Of a stretch of 29,590 nt of DNA, positions 15,725 to 23,555 are shown piece after piece; the first letter of the stretch is position 1; every line of letters starts with the position of its first letter. The notes under the pieces are model-generated. The model had not been told where the DNA came from. It searched no databases and worked only from the letters and a program-made list of their open reading frames with translations. Source of the stretch: JBBRGG01 sp038240875 (lineage in GTDB: Bacteria > Planctomycetota > Phycisphaerae > Phycisphaerales > UBA1924); assembly GCA_038240875.1 (NCBI GenBank), contig JBBRGG010000010.1, positions 1 through 29,590 on the forward strand, written 5' to 3'. Both the position numbers and the translations under genes were made by a program.

Positions 15725-16810
15725 ATGAGCACATGCAACCATGGACAAGGTGATTGTCAACGCGCATCTCATAACTGTATTTGCCGCCTCCCGGTGGTCG
15801 ATTTGCCGAACCAGGGTATCGCTCTATGGTCTGATAGCTACATCGTGGTAGCCAAACTCTCTGCTATTCTTCCAAGGCATGATTCCGCCCCCGGCGTATT
15901 CCGCATCAAGGGCAAAGACTGGTCCGAGCTCCTCGAATCAATCCTCAACGAACTCTCACCCATCGAGCGCACTTCCATACGCGGTGCTCACCTCGACGGC
16001 TCGGGCAAATGCGACCCGTGGAAAGCCGTTAACGCCGACAGCCTCCTGATTCAGGCCCGCTCGGCATGGCTACCCGGCGTCCTCAATGATCGGCGTCTCA
16101 TCGCCCATCTCCAGCCCATCGTCAGAGCGTCGGATCGCTCGACCTTCGGATACGAAGCTCTCGCCCGCGCTGTGGTTGAAGGCCAACTTAAGAACGGCGG
16201 CGACCTCATAAATGCCGCACGCGCCCACAGCGCGATATTTCAGTTTGATGAGATCGCCCGTACGAACGCTATTCGCTCCTGCGGTCCGAAACTCTTAGGC
16301 GATGAAAAGCTCTTCGTGAACTTTCTGCCCATGGTCATTTATGACCCCAAAATCTGCCTCCAAACCTGCTGGGAGGCCGCTCGGGAAGTCGACGTCTCTC
16401 TCTCGAACCTCGTCTTTGAAGTCGTTGAAAGCGAGGCCTTCCCAGACATCGCCCACCTCAAGCACATTCTCACGCATTACCAAGAGCACGGCGCGGGCGT
16501 CGCCCTCGATGACCTTGGCACGGGGCACACCGCACTGTCTTACATCGATGAACTCAGCCCCAACTACATCAAGCTCGCCAAGGGCCTCATTCCCGAAAAA
16601 CCTCGCTTCAGCGACCTTCATCTTGTCCGCGGAATAGTCGAGCACGCCAAGCGCCGCAATATTACTGTTCTGCTGGAAGGTGTCGAGACTGAGGATCAGT
16701 TGAGTGCCGCGAAAGACCTGGGCATCGACCTTATTCAAGGTTGGCTCACCGGCCGCCCCGCCGCAGACCCAGTTCGCACACAGCCTCAACAACAACGACA
16801 TGCTGCCTAA
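15725..16810 (+). CDS. EAL-domain protein, possible cyclic-di-GMP phosphodiesterase
   Basis: 361 residues from ATG 15725 (an in-frame TTG two codons earlier is also possible; neither has a clear ribosome site). The first 110 residues are not a domain I recognise and begin with five cysteines (C4, C11, C18, C20 and nearby His residues). The EAL domain spans about 118-350. Residues expected to bind metal or act in hydrolysis are present: YEALAR (E144), FVNFLP (N199), FEVVES (E232), LDDLGTGH (D262, D263), K283, LEGVET (E318) and IQGWLTGRP (Q338). One expected acidic residue is missing: the usual K-x-D is K-L-A, with Ala285 in place of Asp. Activity may be reduced or lost, leaving a c-di-GMP sensor. 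There is no GGDEF domain. Confidence 0.88.
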   Translation: MSTCNHGQGDCQRASHNCICRLPVVDLPNQGIALWSDSYIVVAKLSAILPRHDSAPGVFRIKGKDWSELLESILNELSPIERTSIRGAHLDGSGKCDPWKAVNADSLLIQARSAWLPGVLNDRRLIAHLQPIVRASDRSTFGYEALARAVVEGQLKNGGDLINAARAHSAIFQFDEIARTNAIRSCGPKLLGDEKLFVNFLPMVIYDPKICLQTCWEAAREVDVSLSNLVFEVVESEAFPDIAHLKHILTHYQEHGAGVALDDLGTGHTALSYIDELSPNYIKLAKGLIPEKPRFSDLHLVRGIVEHAKRRNITVLLEGVETEDQLSAAKDLGIDLIQGWLTGRPAADPVRTQPQQQRHAA

Positions 16811-16982
16811 AAAGTCATACTGTTGGCACCGGAAGCTAGGATACAGCAGGTTCATTTACTGCAACTCTGTGTTCCGCAGAACCGCTCCTACTCTTAGAGA
16901 CTGACCGTGTTACCTGCATTCGGCCACCCCGAATGTTTGTGCCGCCACTGTCTTTGTGGCTGTCTTTATCGAGGAGCATCAC

Positions 16983-17876
16983 ATGTCGAACAATTCCACT
17001 TCCGCCCTGTCCAATTCTGTACAGACGCATTCCGCTAACCCCGGCACTGACCAGGCATCGCCCTCAAACTCTGAATGTTGCAAAGGTGCGGCAGCTTCAG
17101 AATGCTGCAAAACCACTGGTGCGGCGTCTTCATGCACTACCAACACCAACACCAATTCCAATGCTTCCAGCAGTGGCGGCTGCTGTGGCGGTTCGCGTAG
17201 CGCAGTCGCCGCGATGACCCAGCCCATGACCGTAGACCAGTTGGTGACGCTTCCGACAATGACATTGATTGCGCGGTACCGCCGTGGCATCGAGTGCATC
17301 GACCGTCGCGCGTTTGACTTGAATGAACGCCAGATTGATCAGGCGTATCTTCCGGAAGTCAACGTTGGTCGGTGGCCGATCCGTGTACTGGTTGGGCACG
17401 TTGCCGACGCTGAAATTGCCTACGTGCACCGCATGCGTCGCACGGTCGCCGAAGAACGCCCGTTGCTCAACGCGTGGGACGAACAGGCTTTCGTCGATTC
17501 GAACATGTATGGCAATTCGCACGAGGGATACGCCGACAACGCCGAGGCCGACGAAGCGCGCGTCATGCACGCGTTAGGCGGCTACCTCGCGGTGGTGCAC
17601 ACGCTGCGCCAGTGGACGGGTCAATGGCTGATGACACTCGATGAATCCGCCTACGACCGGGTCGCTATGCATTCAGAAGTCGGCGAGATTACCTTGCGAC
17701 GCATGCTCGCCTACGCAACGTGGCATCTCGAACACCACGCGGCTTTCTTAACCCGCAAGCTTGACCGATTGGTCCCCATGCCCATTACACGCATTGATGA
17801 AGGTATGGCACAAACGGCGGCGGGGAATGCCAAGCCTACGGGCGGCGGGTGTGGTTCGGGGTGCGGCTGCCGCTGA
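16983..17876 (+). CDS. DinB-fold protein with cysteine-rich termini
   Basis: 297 residues, started at ATG 16983 because GAGGAG at 16971-16976 is 6 bases upstream (an in-frame GTG at 16956 lies before that site). The middle, about 80-270, is a DinB/YfiT-like four-helix bundle: VGRWPIRVLVGHVADAEIAYVHRMRR and MLAYATWHLEHHAAFLTRKLD supply the His triad that binds a metal in this superfamily, which includes thiol-dependent transferases. The ends are unusual. The first 70 residues hold CC pairs at 32-33, 41-42 and 67-68 plus C51 in a Ser/Asn/Thr-rich stretch, and the last residues have C290, C294 and C296 in a glycine-rich tail. Such tails suggest metal or thiol binding. It lies 87 bases before the chosen nadB start. 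Confidence 0.85.
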   Translation: MSNNSTSALSNSVQTHSANPGTDQASPSNSECCKGAAASECCKTTGAASSCTTNTNTNSNASSSGGCCGGSRSAVAAMTQPMTVDQLVTLPTMTLIARYRRGIECIDRRAFDLNERQIDQAYLPEVNVGRWPIRVLVGHVADAEIAYVHRMRRTVAEERPLLNAWDEQAFVDSNMYGNSHEGYADNAEADEARVMHALGGYLAVVHTLRQWTGQWLMTLDESAYDRVAMHSEVGEITLRRMLAYATWHLEHHAAFLTRKLDRLVPMPITRIDEGMAQTAAGNAKPTGGGCGSGCGCR

Positions 17877-17963
17877 TTTGTATCGAGCTTCAATCACGAC
17901 CGAGTCTACTAGAAAGTGCTCAACAAGCATCTAAATAGCACGCTCGTGCGAACCAGGAATGTG

Positions 17964-19769
17964 ATGGACACTCTCTTCGACCAACGCCGATATTTGATCC
18001 CATTTCGTAGCTCTCTGTTGCCTCAGATTTTCACCGATACATTGGTAATCGGTGGCGGAGTGGCCGGGCTTCGCGCCGCGGTTTCCGCCGCGAATCATGG
18101 CGACGTTATCGTGCTGGCAAAGGGCGACCTAAAAAATACCAACACTGCCTGGGCACAAGGCGGCATAGCGGCCATCACGCACGAAGCTCACGATGCCGCA
18201 CACGACGACTTTGATTCGCACGTGCGCGACACGCTCGAAGCTGGTGCTGGCCTGTGTGATCTTGACGTGGCTCGCATGAATATTAAAGGCGCGCCCGCAC
18301 GCATACAGGAAATGGTCGATTGGGGTATGCGGCTGGATCGCCTCGCCGATGGCTCACCCATGCTTGGCCGCGAAGGTGGCCATTCCGCTTCGCGCATCTT
18401 GCACGCCGATGGCGACATGACCGGGCGCGAAGTGCAACGAACTTTACTTGCAAAGGCTCGCGCAACCGCGGGCGTCCGCATCTTTGAAAGCTGTTTCGCG
18501 CTCGATTTAGTGACCGCTGGCACCGAGCCCGGCTCGCCCGTCATGGGCGCAATCACGCATCATCCAAAGCACGGACTTCAGATGATCTGGGCCAAGGCCA
18601 CCATCCTCGCGACCGGCGGCGCGGGCGTTGTTTATCGAGAAACAACCAACCCGCCTTTGGCTACCGCCGATGGGCTTGCGATGGCATATCGCGCGGGCGC
18701 AACTCTCGCGGATATGGCATTTGTCCAGTTTCACCCGACGTGCTTATATCTCGCTGGCGCATCGCGTTCACTCATCACCGAAGCTATTCGTGGCGCAGGG
18801 GCGCACCTTCTCGACGATAGTGGTACGCGCTTTATGCTCGATGTCCACCCTCTCGCCGAACTTGCTCCTCGCGATGTTGTCAGCCAGGCAATTGTTCGCC
18901 AGATCGGTAAACAAGGCGGTCAGCACGTGTGGCTCGATTGTCGCCACTTGCAAGGCGTGCGCGATCGCTTCCCATCATTTGCCGCACTACTCAAGCGATT
19001 TGATCTTGATCCAGCAAAGGACCTGATCCCTGTTCATCCCGCAGCACACTACATGATTGGTGGCGTGCGCACCGACGCCGTCGGACGAACCGACGTGCCT
19101 GGTCTCTACGCAGCGGGTGAAGCCGCGTCGTCGGGGTTGCATGGGGCCAATCGCCTTGCGAGCAATTCGCTGCTCGAAGGGTTGGTAGTGGGGGAGATTG
19201 CTGGCCGTGTGTGCGCGGAAATGCGCGCCGACGTGAAGGCTGCCAATGGGCACGCCGCCGCGATCGCTGCTGCTATCGCCACTGTTCCCGCCAAGTTCGC
19301 CACGCCGACGGGCTGGGCCGCTCGCCCCGCGCCGATCTCGATCATTTCTGATATTCGTCCAAGTGATCGCGGTGAGCTCGACTTGTTCGACGTGCGAAGC
19401 AGCCTTCGATCGGCGATGTGGAAGAACGTGGGCCTTGAACGAACTGCCGCCAAGCTCGATGGCTGCCTGGAAATGATCGACCTCTGGGCCAGGTACACTC
19501 TCGACAAAATCTTTGATGAGCCCGCGGGCTGGGAAACGCAGAACATGTTGTTGGTCGGCGCGATCGTCGCGCGGTCGGCACTTTGGCGCGAAGAATCTCG
19601 AGGCTGCCATTGGCGTTCAGACGCGAGCGCAACGAGAGAGTCATTCGCCGTGCACGACCTTTGGCGAAAGGGAATGCTCGTGCCGGTCTTGATTCCTGTT
19701 ACGCATGGCTCGGAGTATGTCATTCGCGAGCCAAACGCAGCGTACGTAGAACCAATCGCGATGCAATGA
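17964..19769 (+). CDS. nadB: L-aspartate oxidase (NadB)
   Basis: FAD enzyme oxidising L-aspartate to iminoaspartate, which quinolinate synthase NadA uses in NAD synthesis; cytoplasmic. I start it at ATG 17964 with AGGA (17955-17958) five bases upstream, giving 601 residues; a GTG at 17916 would add 16 with no ribosome site. The dinucleotide fold opens with LVIGGGVAGLRAAVSAA. FAD and substrate motifs follow: NTNTAWAQGGIAA, RILHADGDMTGREVQRTLL, FVQFHPTCLYL, HYMIGGVRTD and GLHGANRLASNSLLEGLVVG. The C-terminal helical domain (RSSLRSAMWKNVGLERTAAKL; ESRGCHWRSDA) is complete. It is somewhat longer than the usual 530-550 residues. No nadA or nadC is in the window. A lipoprotein gene follows after 29 bases and may be cotranscribed. 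Confidence 0.96.
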   Translation: MDTLFDQRRYLIPFRSSLLPQIFTDTLVIGGGVAGLRAAVSAANHGDVIVLAKGDLKNTNTAWAQGGIAAITHEAHDAAHDDFDSHVRDTLEAGAGLCDLDVARMNIKGAPARIQEMVDWGMRLDRLADGSPMLGREGGHSASRILHADGDMTGREVQRTLLAKARATAGVRIFESCFALDLVTAGTEPGSPVMGAITHHPKHGLQMIWAKATILATGGAGVVYRETTNPPLATADGLAMAYRAGATLADMAFVQFHPTCLYLAGASRSLITEAIRGAGAHLLDDSGTRFMLDVHPLAELAPRDVVSQAIVRQIGKQGGQHVWLDCRHLQGVRDRFPSFAALLKRFDLDPAKDLIPVHPAAHYMIGGVRTDAVGRTDVPGLYAAGEAASSGLHGANRLASNSLLEGLVVGEIAGRVCAEMRADVKAANGHAAAIAAAIATVPAKFATPTGWAARPAPISIISDIRPSDRGELDLFDVRSSLRSAMWKNVGLERTAAKLDGCLEMIDLWARYTLDKIFDEPAGWETQNMLLVGAIVARSALWREESRGCHWRSDASATRESFAVHDLWRKGMLVPVLIPVTHGSEYVIREPNAAYVEPIAMQ

Positions 19770-19798
19770 ATCGCTTCTTGTGATAGTGAGGAATCACA

Positions 19799-20512
19799 GT
19801 GCCGGAACACATGCTGCCAGTGCGTTTGACTCATGTACTGTCGCGTGCCAGTTCGTCTGCCGCGTCGAGTGCTTCAATGCGTTCGGTAGGGCACGCTGCC
19901 TCACGTCTGCACGCGCGAGCGATTCGTTCCGTGTTTGCAATCATTGCGCCTTTGTTGCTGTCGCTCTTGGTTGGCTGCGAAGCTGAAACAAAGATCATCA
20001 AGTATCGCCCTTTTCTCGCGGGATTGCCCGGAGCAGAAACCGGCAGCGACGTGACGGCGTCCCCAACAAGTCGCTCCGCACTGCTCAAAGAATCGAACGT
20101 CTCAAAGATCCGCACCATCGACGATGATGGCAACGTCAAACTCACCGCACGCAACGGCCGCGACCTTATCGTTCACATCTACGAAACCATCCGCGACAAC
20201 GAAAAAGATATCTTTACGCGGCAAGTGCTCAGCCAGTCAACCCGCGAAGAATATGTCAAGCGCGGCTTCGATCCCGGTAAGGCATTCGATGACTTGCGTG
20301 CACGAAGCGACGACATCGTTGATCTCTTTAATGCGATGCCCCAAGGCGAGCTGACACCAGGCATCTTCCTCAAGCCAATCGGTAAGAACCGGTATCGCTT
20401 GCAAGTCAGCGGGCTGGCCGCTCGCGACCTCAAATGGACCTCGATGGACGTAGTCAGCGAACGCGGCAACTTCTCGCTACTTTGGTTTGGTCGTCCTTCT
20501 GTCTCGCGCTGA
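19799..20512 (+). CDS. Uncharacterised lipoprotein
   Basis: 237 residues from GTG 19799, supported by GAGG seven bases upstream. An unusually long Ser/Ala/Arg leader precedes a hydrophobic stretch and LLVGC, with the lipid-bearing cysteine at residue 60; an internal ATG at 19877 would shorten the leader to a more normal length. The mature part is about 175 residues, mixed alpha/beta, with NVKLTARNGRDLIVHIYETIRD and GIFLKPIGKNRYRLQVSGLA. I do not recognise a family. It starts 29 bases after nadB and is followed by a small hairpin, so it probably ends a nadB transcript. Its role in the envelope is unknown. Confidence 0.8.
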   Translation: MPEHMLPVRLTHVLSRASSSAASSASMRSVGHAASRLHARAIRSVFAIIAPLLLSLLVGCEAETKIIKYRPFLAGLPGAETGSDVTASPTSRSALLKESNVSKIRTIDDDGNVKLTARNGRDLIVHIYETIRDNEKDIFTRQVLSQSTREEYVKRGFDPGKAFDDLRARSDDIVDLFNAMPQGELTPGIFLKPIGKNRYRLQVSGLAARDLKWTSMDVVSERGNFSLLWFGRPSVSR

Positions 20513-20519
20513 GCATGGC

Positions 20520-20543
20520 TTGTGCAAAAAGAGTCCTGCACAA
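20520..20543 (+). terminator. Hairpin after the lipoprotein gene
   Basis: TTGTGCA (20520-20526) pairs perfectly with TGCACAA (20537-20543) around a 10-base loop, starting 8 bases past the stop at 20512. No U-run follows, so this is at best a weak or factor-assisted terminator. Confidence 0.3.
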
Positions 20544-20710
20544 CCAAGCAAGCCAGCGTCCGAGAATTACACATCAGGTCAATCTGGGCCGATTCTCGCG
20601 ATTCATGCCGCCGAGCATTTGTATTTGTTTCGTCGCGTAGCCACTTGCAATTGCGAGAGCATATTCATCGACCGATAGGTAGAGACAAGGATTCCTCGCG
20701 CCGTGCGGGG

Positions 20711-20755
20711 TGACATGCCTGACATGCCTGACATGCCTGACATGCCTGACATGTC
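20711..20755 (+). repeat. Five 9-bp tandem repeats at the start of the HD-GYP gene
   Basis: TGACATGCC is repeated exactly four times (20711-20746), and a fifth copy (20747-20755) differs at one base. In frame it encodes Met-Pro-Asp repeats. Each copy carries an in-frame ATG, so the tract holds several possible initiation codons. Confidence 0.95.
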
Positions 20756-22301
20756 CGGTAACATGGTGACCACGCACGAGGAACGCATGCTCCGATTGGG
20801 CCTCGTCCATGCCAAGCCTGGAATGATTCTGGGGCTCTCAGTCGTTCACCCGACGTGCCCGGAAGTTACGCTGCTACGCGCTGGTGCGGCACTTGAAGAA
20901 ATGTCGATCCATCGCTTGCGTGAGATTGGCGTTCACGAGGTCTGGATCCGCTACCCAAGCCTCGACCACCTGATTCAATTCGTCAACCCGCAGATGCACG
21001 AAGCCTGCCGACACCTCACTGCAGATATCGGTAAAACCATGAATGCCTACCTCGCGGACTCCCACGCCAGGCTTGATTTTTATTCATACAAACGAGCCGT
21101 CATGGGCGTCATCGAAAACGCGATGGCTCATCCAAAGGCCGCGATCTTCATCCACGAGCTCGCCGAGCGTGCCCCGCCCGCGATGCGTCACGCGGGCAAC
21201 GTGTGCGTTGCTTCGATCTTGATCGGCCTCAAGCTCGATTTCTATCTCGTCCACCAGCGTTCGCGGCTGTCTTCAGGGCTTGCACGCGATCTCTCTGGCT
21301 TAGGTGTCGGCGCGATGCTTCACGATATCGGAATGTTGCGGCTAGATCCCGCCGTCGTCGCGCGATTCGAAGCCACAGGCGATGAATCCGATGCAGAATG
21401 GCAAGAACACACACGGCTTGGTTTCGAGATGATCAAAGGCGACCTCGACCCCACCGCCGCCGCCGCAGTACTCAACCACCATCAAAAATTCGATGGCAGC
21501 GGCTTCCCTCGACGCGTGCCACTTAAAGGCCTTCCGCTCCCGGTCAAGGGCTCAGATATCCACGTCTTCGCGCGCATCATCACGTGCGCCGACCTCTTTG
21601 ATCGAATCCGCTTCGGCTCCGCGCTCCCAAAACTCGCCACGACAGATCTCGCGCAACAACCACCGCCTACTTCCTCGCACACGCAACTACAAACCGACAC
21701 CACTTCAACGCATACCATCAAAACCGCCGAACAATCACGCGCTATGCCCGCGGTCCGCGCACTCAAACTGATTTTGAGCAAGCCTTACTCCGACTGGATC
21801 GATCCCGTTATCGTGCGTGCCCTCATGAGCGTCGTCCCCGCATTCGCCCCCGGCACCATCGTTCACCTTTCAAACGGTCGACGCGCCGCAGTGGTCGATT
21901 GGCGGCCAAGCAATCCCTGCTCGCCCATCGTTCAGCCCATCGGCGAGGTTGATCGTGGCGGATGGGACCAGCGCGAGCAGCCGCGCATCGATCTAGAACG
22001 CACGAAAGATCTCCGTGTCGCACGCGTCGAAACTGCTGAAGGGAGCGAAGACGTTTCAGCAGACCTCTTCTGGCCCGAGTTCGATGGTGACTTCGATCTC
22101 GCTCGTATAGGCCGCATCCTCGAAAATCGCGCCTTAGACGCGATCGCCGCGACTACTAAGCCCAAGCCCGCTTCCCAGCCTGCTACCAATCTCGTCGCCA
22201 AATCAGCAACATTCAAAAAGGCAATCATCGTCAATGGCGATGCACAGCCAACACCGCTCCAGCCTTCACTACTCCCTGCAACCAAGCGAATCTCGGCGTG
22301 A
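20715..22301 (+). CDS. HD-GYP domain protein, candidate cyclic-di-GMP phosphodiesterase
   Basis: 528 residues from the first ATG at 20715; the N-terminus is a string of MPD repeats, and a GTG at 20703 or any of the repeat ATGs could be the real start, since no ribosome site stands out. Residues about 25-95 form a small N-terminal domain common before HD-GYP modules (VHAKPGMILGLSVVHP). The HD-GYP part spans about 130-310: MRHAGNVCVASILIG, GAMLHDIGMLRLDP (His-Asp pair), EHTRLGFEMIKGD, NHHQKFDGSGFP (the GYP-type motif, here GFP) and RIITCADLFDR. Metal ligands appear complete, but the usual Lys after HDIG is Met. A Thr/Gln-rich insert (about 310-340) and a C-terminal part (NGRRAAVVDWRPSNP) complete it. 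It is the second c-di-GMP-type protein here, alongside the EAL gene. Confidence 0.88.
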   Translation: MPDMPDMPDMPDMSGNMVTTHEERMLRLGLVHAKPGMILGLSVVHPTCPEVTLLRAGAALEEMSIHRLREIGVHEVWIRYPSLDHLIQFVNPQMHEACRHLTADIGKTMNAYLADSHARLDFYSYKRAVMGVIENAMAHPKAAIFIHELAERAPPAMRHAGNVCVASILIGLKLDFYLVHQRSRLSSGLARDLSGLGVGAMLHDIGMLRLDPAVVARFEATGDESDAEWQEHTRLGFEMIKGDLDPTAAAAVLNHHQKFDGSGFPRRVPLKGLPLPVKGSDIHVFARIITCADLFDRIRFGSALPKLATTDLAQQPPPTSSHTQLQTDTTSTHTIKTAEQSRAMPAVRALKLILSKPYSDWIDPVIVRALMSVVPAFAPGTIVHLSNGRRAAVVDWRPSNPCSPIVQPIGEVDRGGWDQREQPRIDLERTKDLRVARVETAEGSEDVSADLFWPEFDGDFDLARIGRILENRALDAIAATTKPKPASQPATNLVAKSATFKKAIIVNGDAQPTPLQPSLLPATKRISA

Positions 22302-22337
22302 CGCATCGCGTGCAACAAGTAGTGCGAATAATGATCT

Positions 22338-22985
22338 ATGAACACACTGATTGATTCGTGTCTCGCGCGCAAGCCACTTCCGTCCAAAGCTGGACGCTTC
22401 GTCGGTCGTGCAGCCGGTCGAGCAATCACGCCTTGCGTCCTTGGCCCTCGCGCGCCTGCTATCAGTATCGTCGGTCTTTCATTGTCGCTTTCCATAGCGC
22501 TTTCCCTCTCACTTGTCGGCTGCGACAAGCCTGCGTCAACGGCTCAGAATGGGCAAGGTTCTACTGCTCCATCCAACTTCCTGCCCAAACCAACCACGCC
22601 CGTCGGCCAAGTCGACGCGACCTATTCAACTCGCGCCCAAGTCATTGCTCTCCCAGGACCAAACCGCGCCAAACAGTTTCTTCAACTCCATCACGAAGTC
22701 ATCCCCGAGTTTGCCAATCGCGATGGCAAGGTCGTAGGCATGAAAGAAATGATCATGGACTTTCCCGACATCGACCGAGGCGATCTCGTCAAAGGCATCA
22801 ACGTCGGCGACTTTGTTCGTGTCACATTTGAAGTTCGCTGGAAAAACTCGCCTCGCACCCTCATCACCGCGATCGAACCGCTCTCAATCGATCAACGTCC
22901 AACGCTCCTGCCCATCATCGAGTCAGGCGGCGAACAACCCGATCAGCCTACCCAACCCGATCAACAAACACCCAAAGGCTCTTAA
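22338..22985 (+). CDS. Lipoprotein with CusF-like copper-binding domain
   Basis: 215 residues. A long leader (about 40 residues) precedes a hydrophobic segment and LVGC with the lipid-bearing cysteine at residue 62. The domain at about 92-182 fits the CusF_Ec pattern found in periplasmic copper carriers and copper-export partners: a strand with LHHEVIPEF (H118, H119), then GMKEMIMDFP (M135, M138, M140), then LVKGINVGDFVRVTFEV. In CusF the metal is held by one His, two Met and a Trp; the His and Met positions are plausible here and the Trp is not. The C-terminal tail is Gln/Pro/Asp-rich. ATG 22338 has no ribosome site. It is followed after 5 bases by the deaminase gene. The domain is widespread, so copper binding is likely but not shown. 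Confidence 0.75.
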   Translation: MNTLIDSCLARKPLPSKAGRFVGRAAGRAITPCVLGPRAPAISIVGLSLSLSIALSLSLVGCDKPASTAQNGQGSTAPSNFLPKPTTPVGQVDATYSTRAQVIALPGPNRAKQFLQLHHEVIPEFANRDGKVVGMKEMIMDFPDIDRGDLVKGINVGDFVRVTFEVRWKNSPRTLITAIEPLSIDQRPTLLPIIESGGEQPDQPTQPDQQTPKGS

Positions 22986-22990
22986 ACACA

Positions 22991-23473
22991 ATGGCTCTCC
23001 AGCATCCTCTCGATCAGTTCGCCATCGACTCTATTGCCCTTGATGCCGCATACCAACAAGCCCTCCAAGGCTCGCGCGAAGGCGGCATACCTATCGGTAG
23101 CGCGCTCGTTGATCCTTCAGGCAACATCGTCGCATCCGGGCACAACCGCCGCGTGCAGCAAGGCGATCCAATCCTCCACGCCGAGATGGACTGTTTCCGC
23201 GATGCCGGTCGTCGCCGCGATTGGCACACGCTCACCCTCGCTTCAACCCTTTCTCCTTGCGCGATGTGCACCGGAACCGCGATCCTTCACCGCATTCCTC
23301 GCGTGATTATCGGCGAAAACCGTACGTTTGTAGGCCGCGAAGATTGGCTCGCCGCTGAAGGCATACCAACCCGCGTCATCGATGATCAACGCTGCTTCCT
23401 GCTCATGACTCGCTTTATCGCCGAGCATCCCGAGCTCTGGAACGAAGACATCGGCGTGCCACCTACTGCCTAA
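22991..23473 (+). CDS. Cytosine deaminase, yeast Fcy1 type
   Basis: Zinc enzyme of the cytidine/deoxycytidylate deaminase superfamily, probably converting cytosine to uracil in pyrimidine salvage; cytoplasmic, 160 residues. The catalytic motifs are LHAEMDC (H63, E65; yeast has HGE) and TLSPCAMCTG (C90, C93). Resemblance to yeast Fcy1 runs along the chain: EGGIPIGSALV, ILHRIPRVIIGEN, VIDDQRCFLLMTRFI and the C-terminal PELWNEDIG. This differs from the unrelated amidohydrolase-type CodA of E. coli. The gene starts 5 bases after the lipoprotein stop, so the two are almost surely cotranscribed. Cytosine is the best guess, but related guanine or other base deaminases share the motifs. Confidence 0.9.
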   Translation: MALQHPLDQFAIDSIALDAAYQQALQGSREGGIPIGSALVDPSGNIVASGHNRRVQQGDPILHAEMDCFRDAGRRRDWHTLTLASTLSPCAMCTGTAILHRIPRVIIGENRTFVGREDWLAAEGIPTRVIDDQRCFLLMTRFIAEHPELWNEDIGVPPTA

Positions 23474-23555
23474 TCCAACTCCACGCACACTCGCGCATCA
23501 CTCGCTCGTCACTCGCCAAAGCCAATTGCCCGCCTGCTCTCCGGAAACCTAGTTC

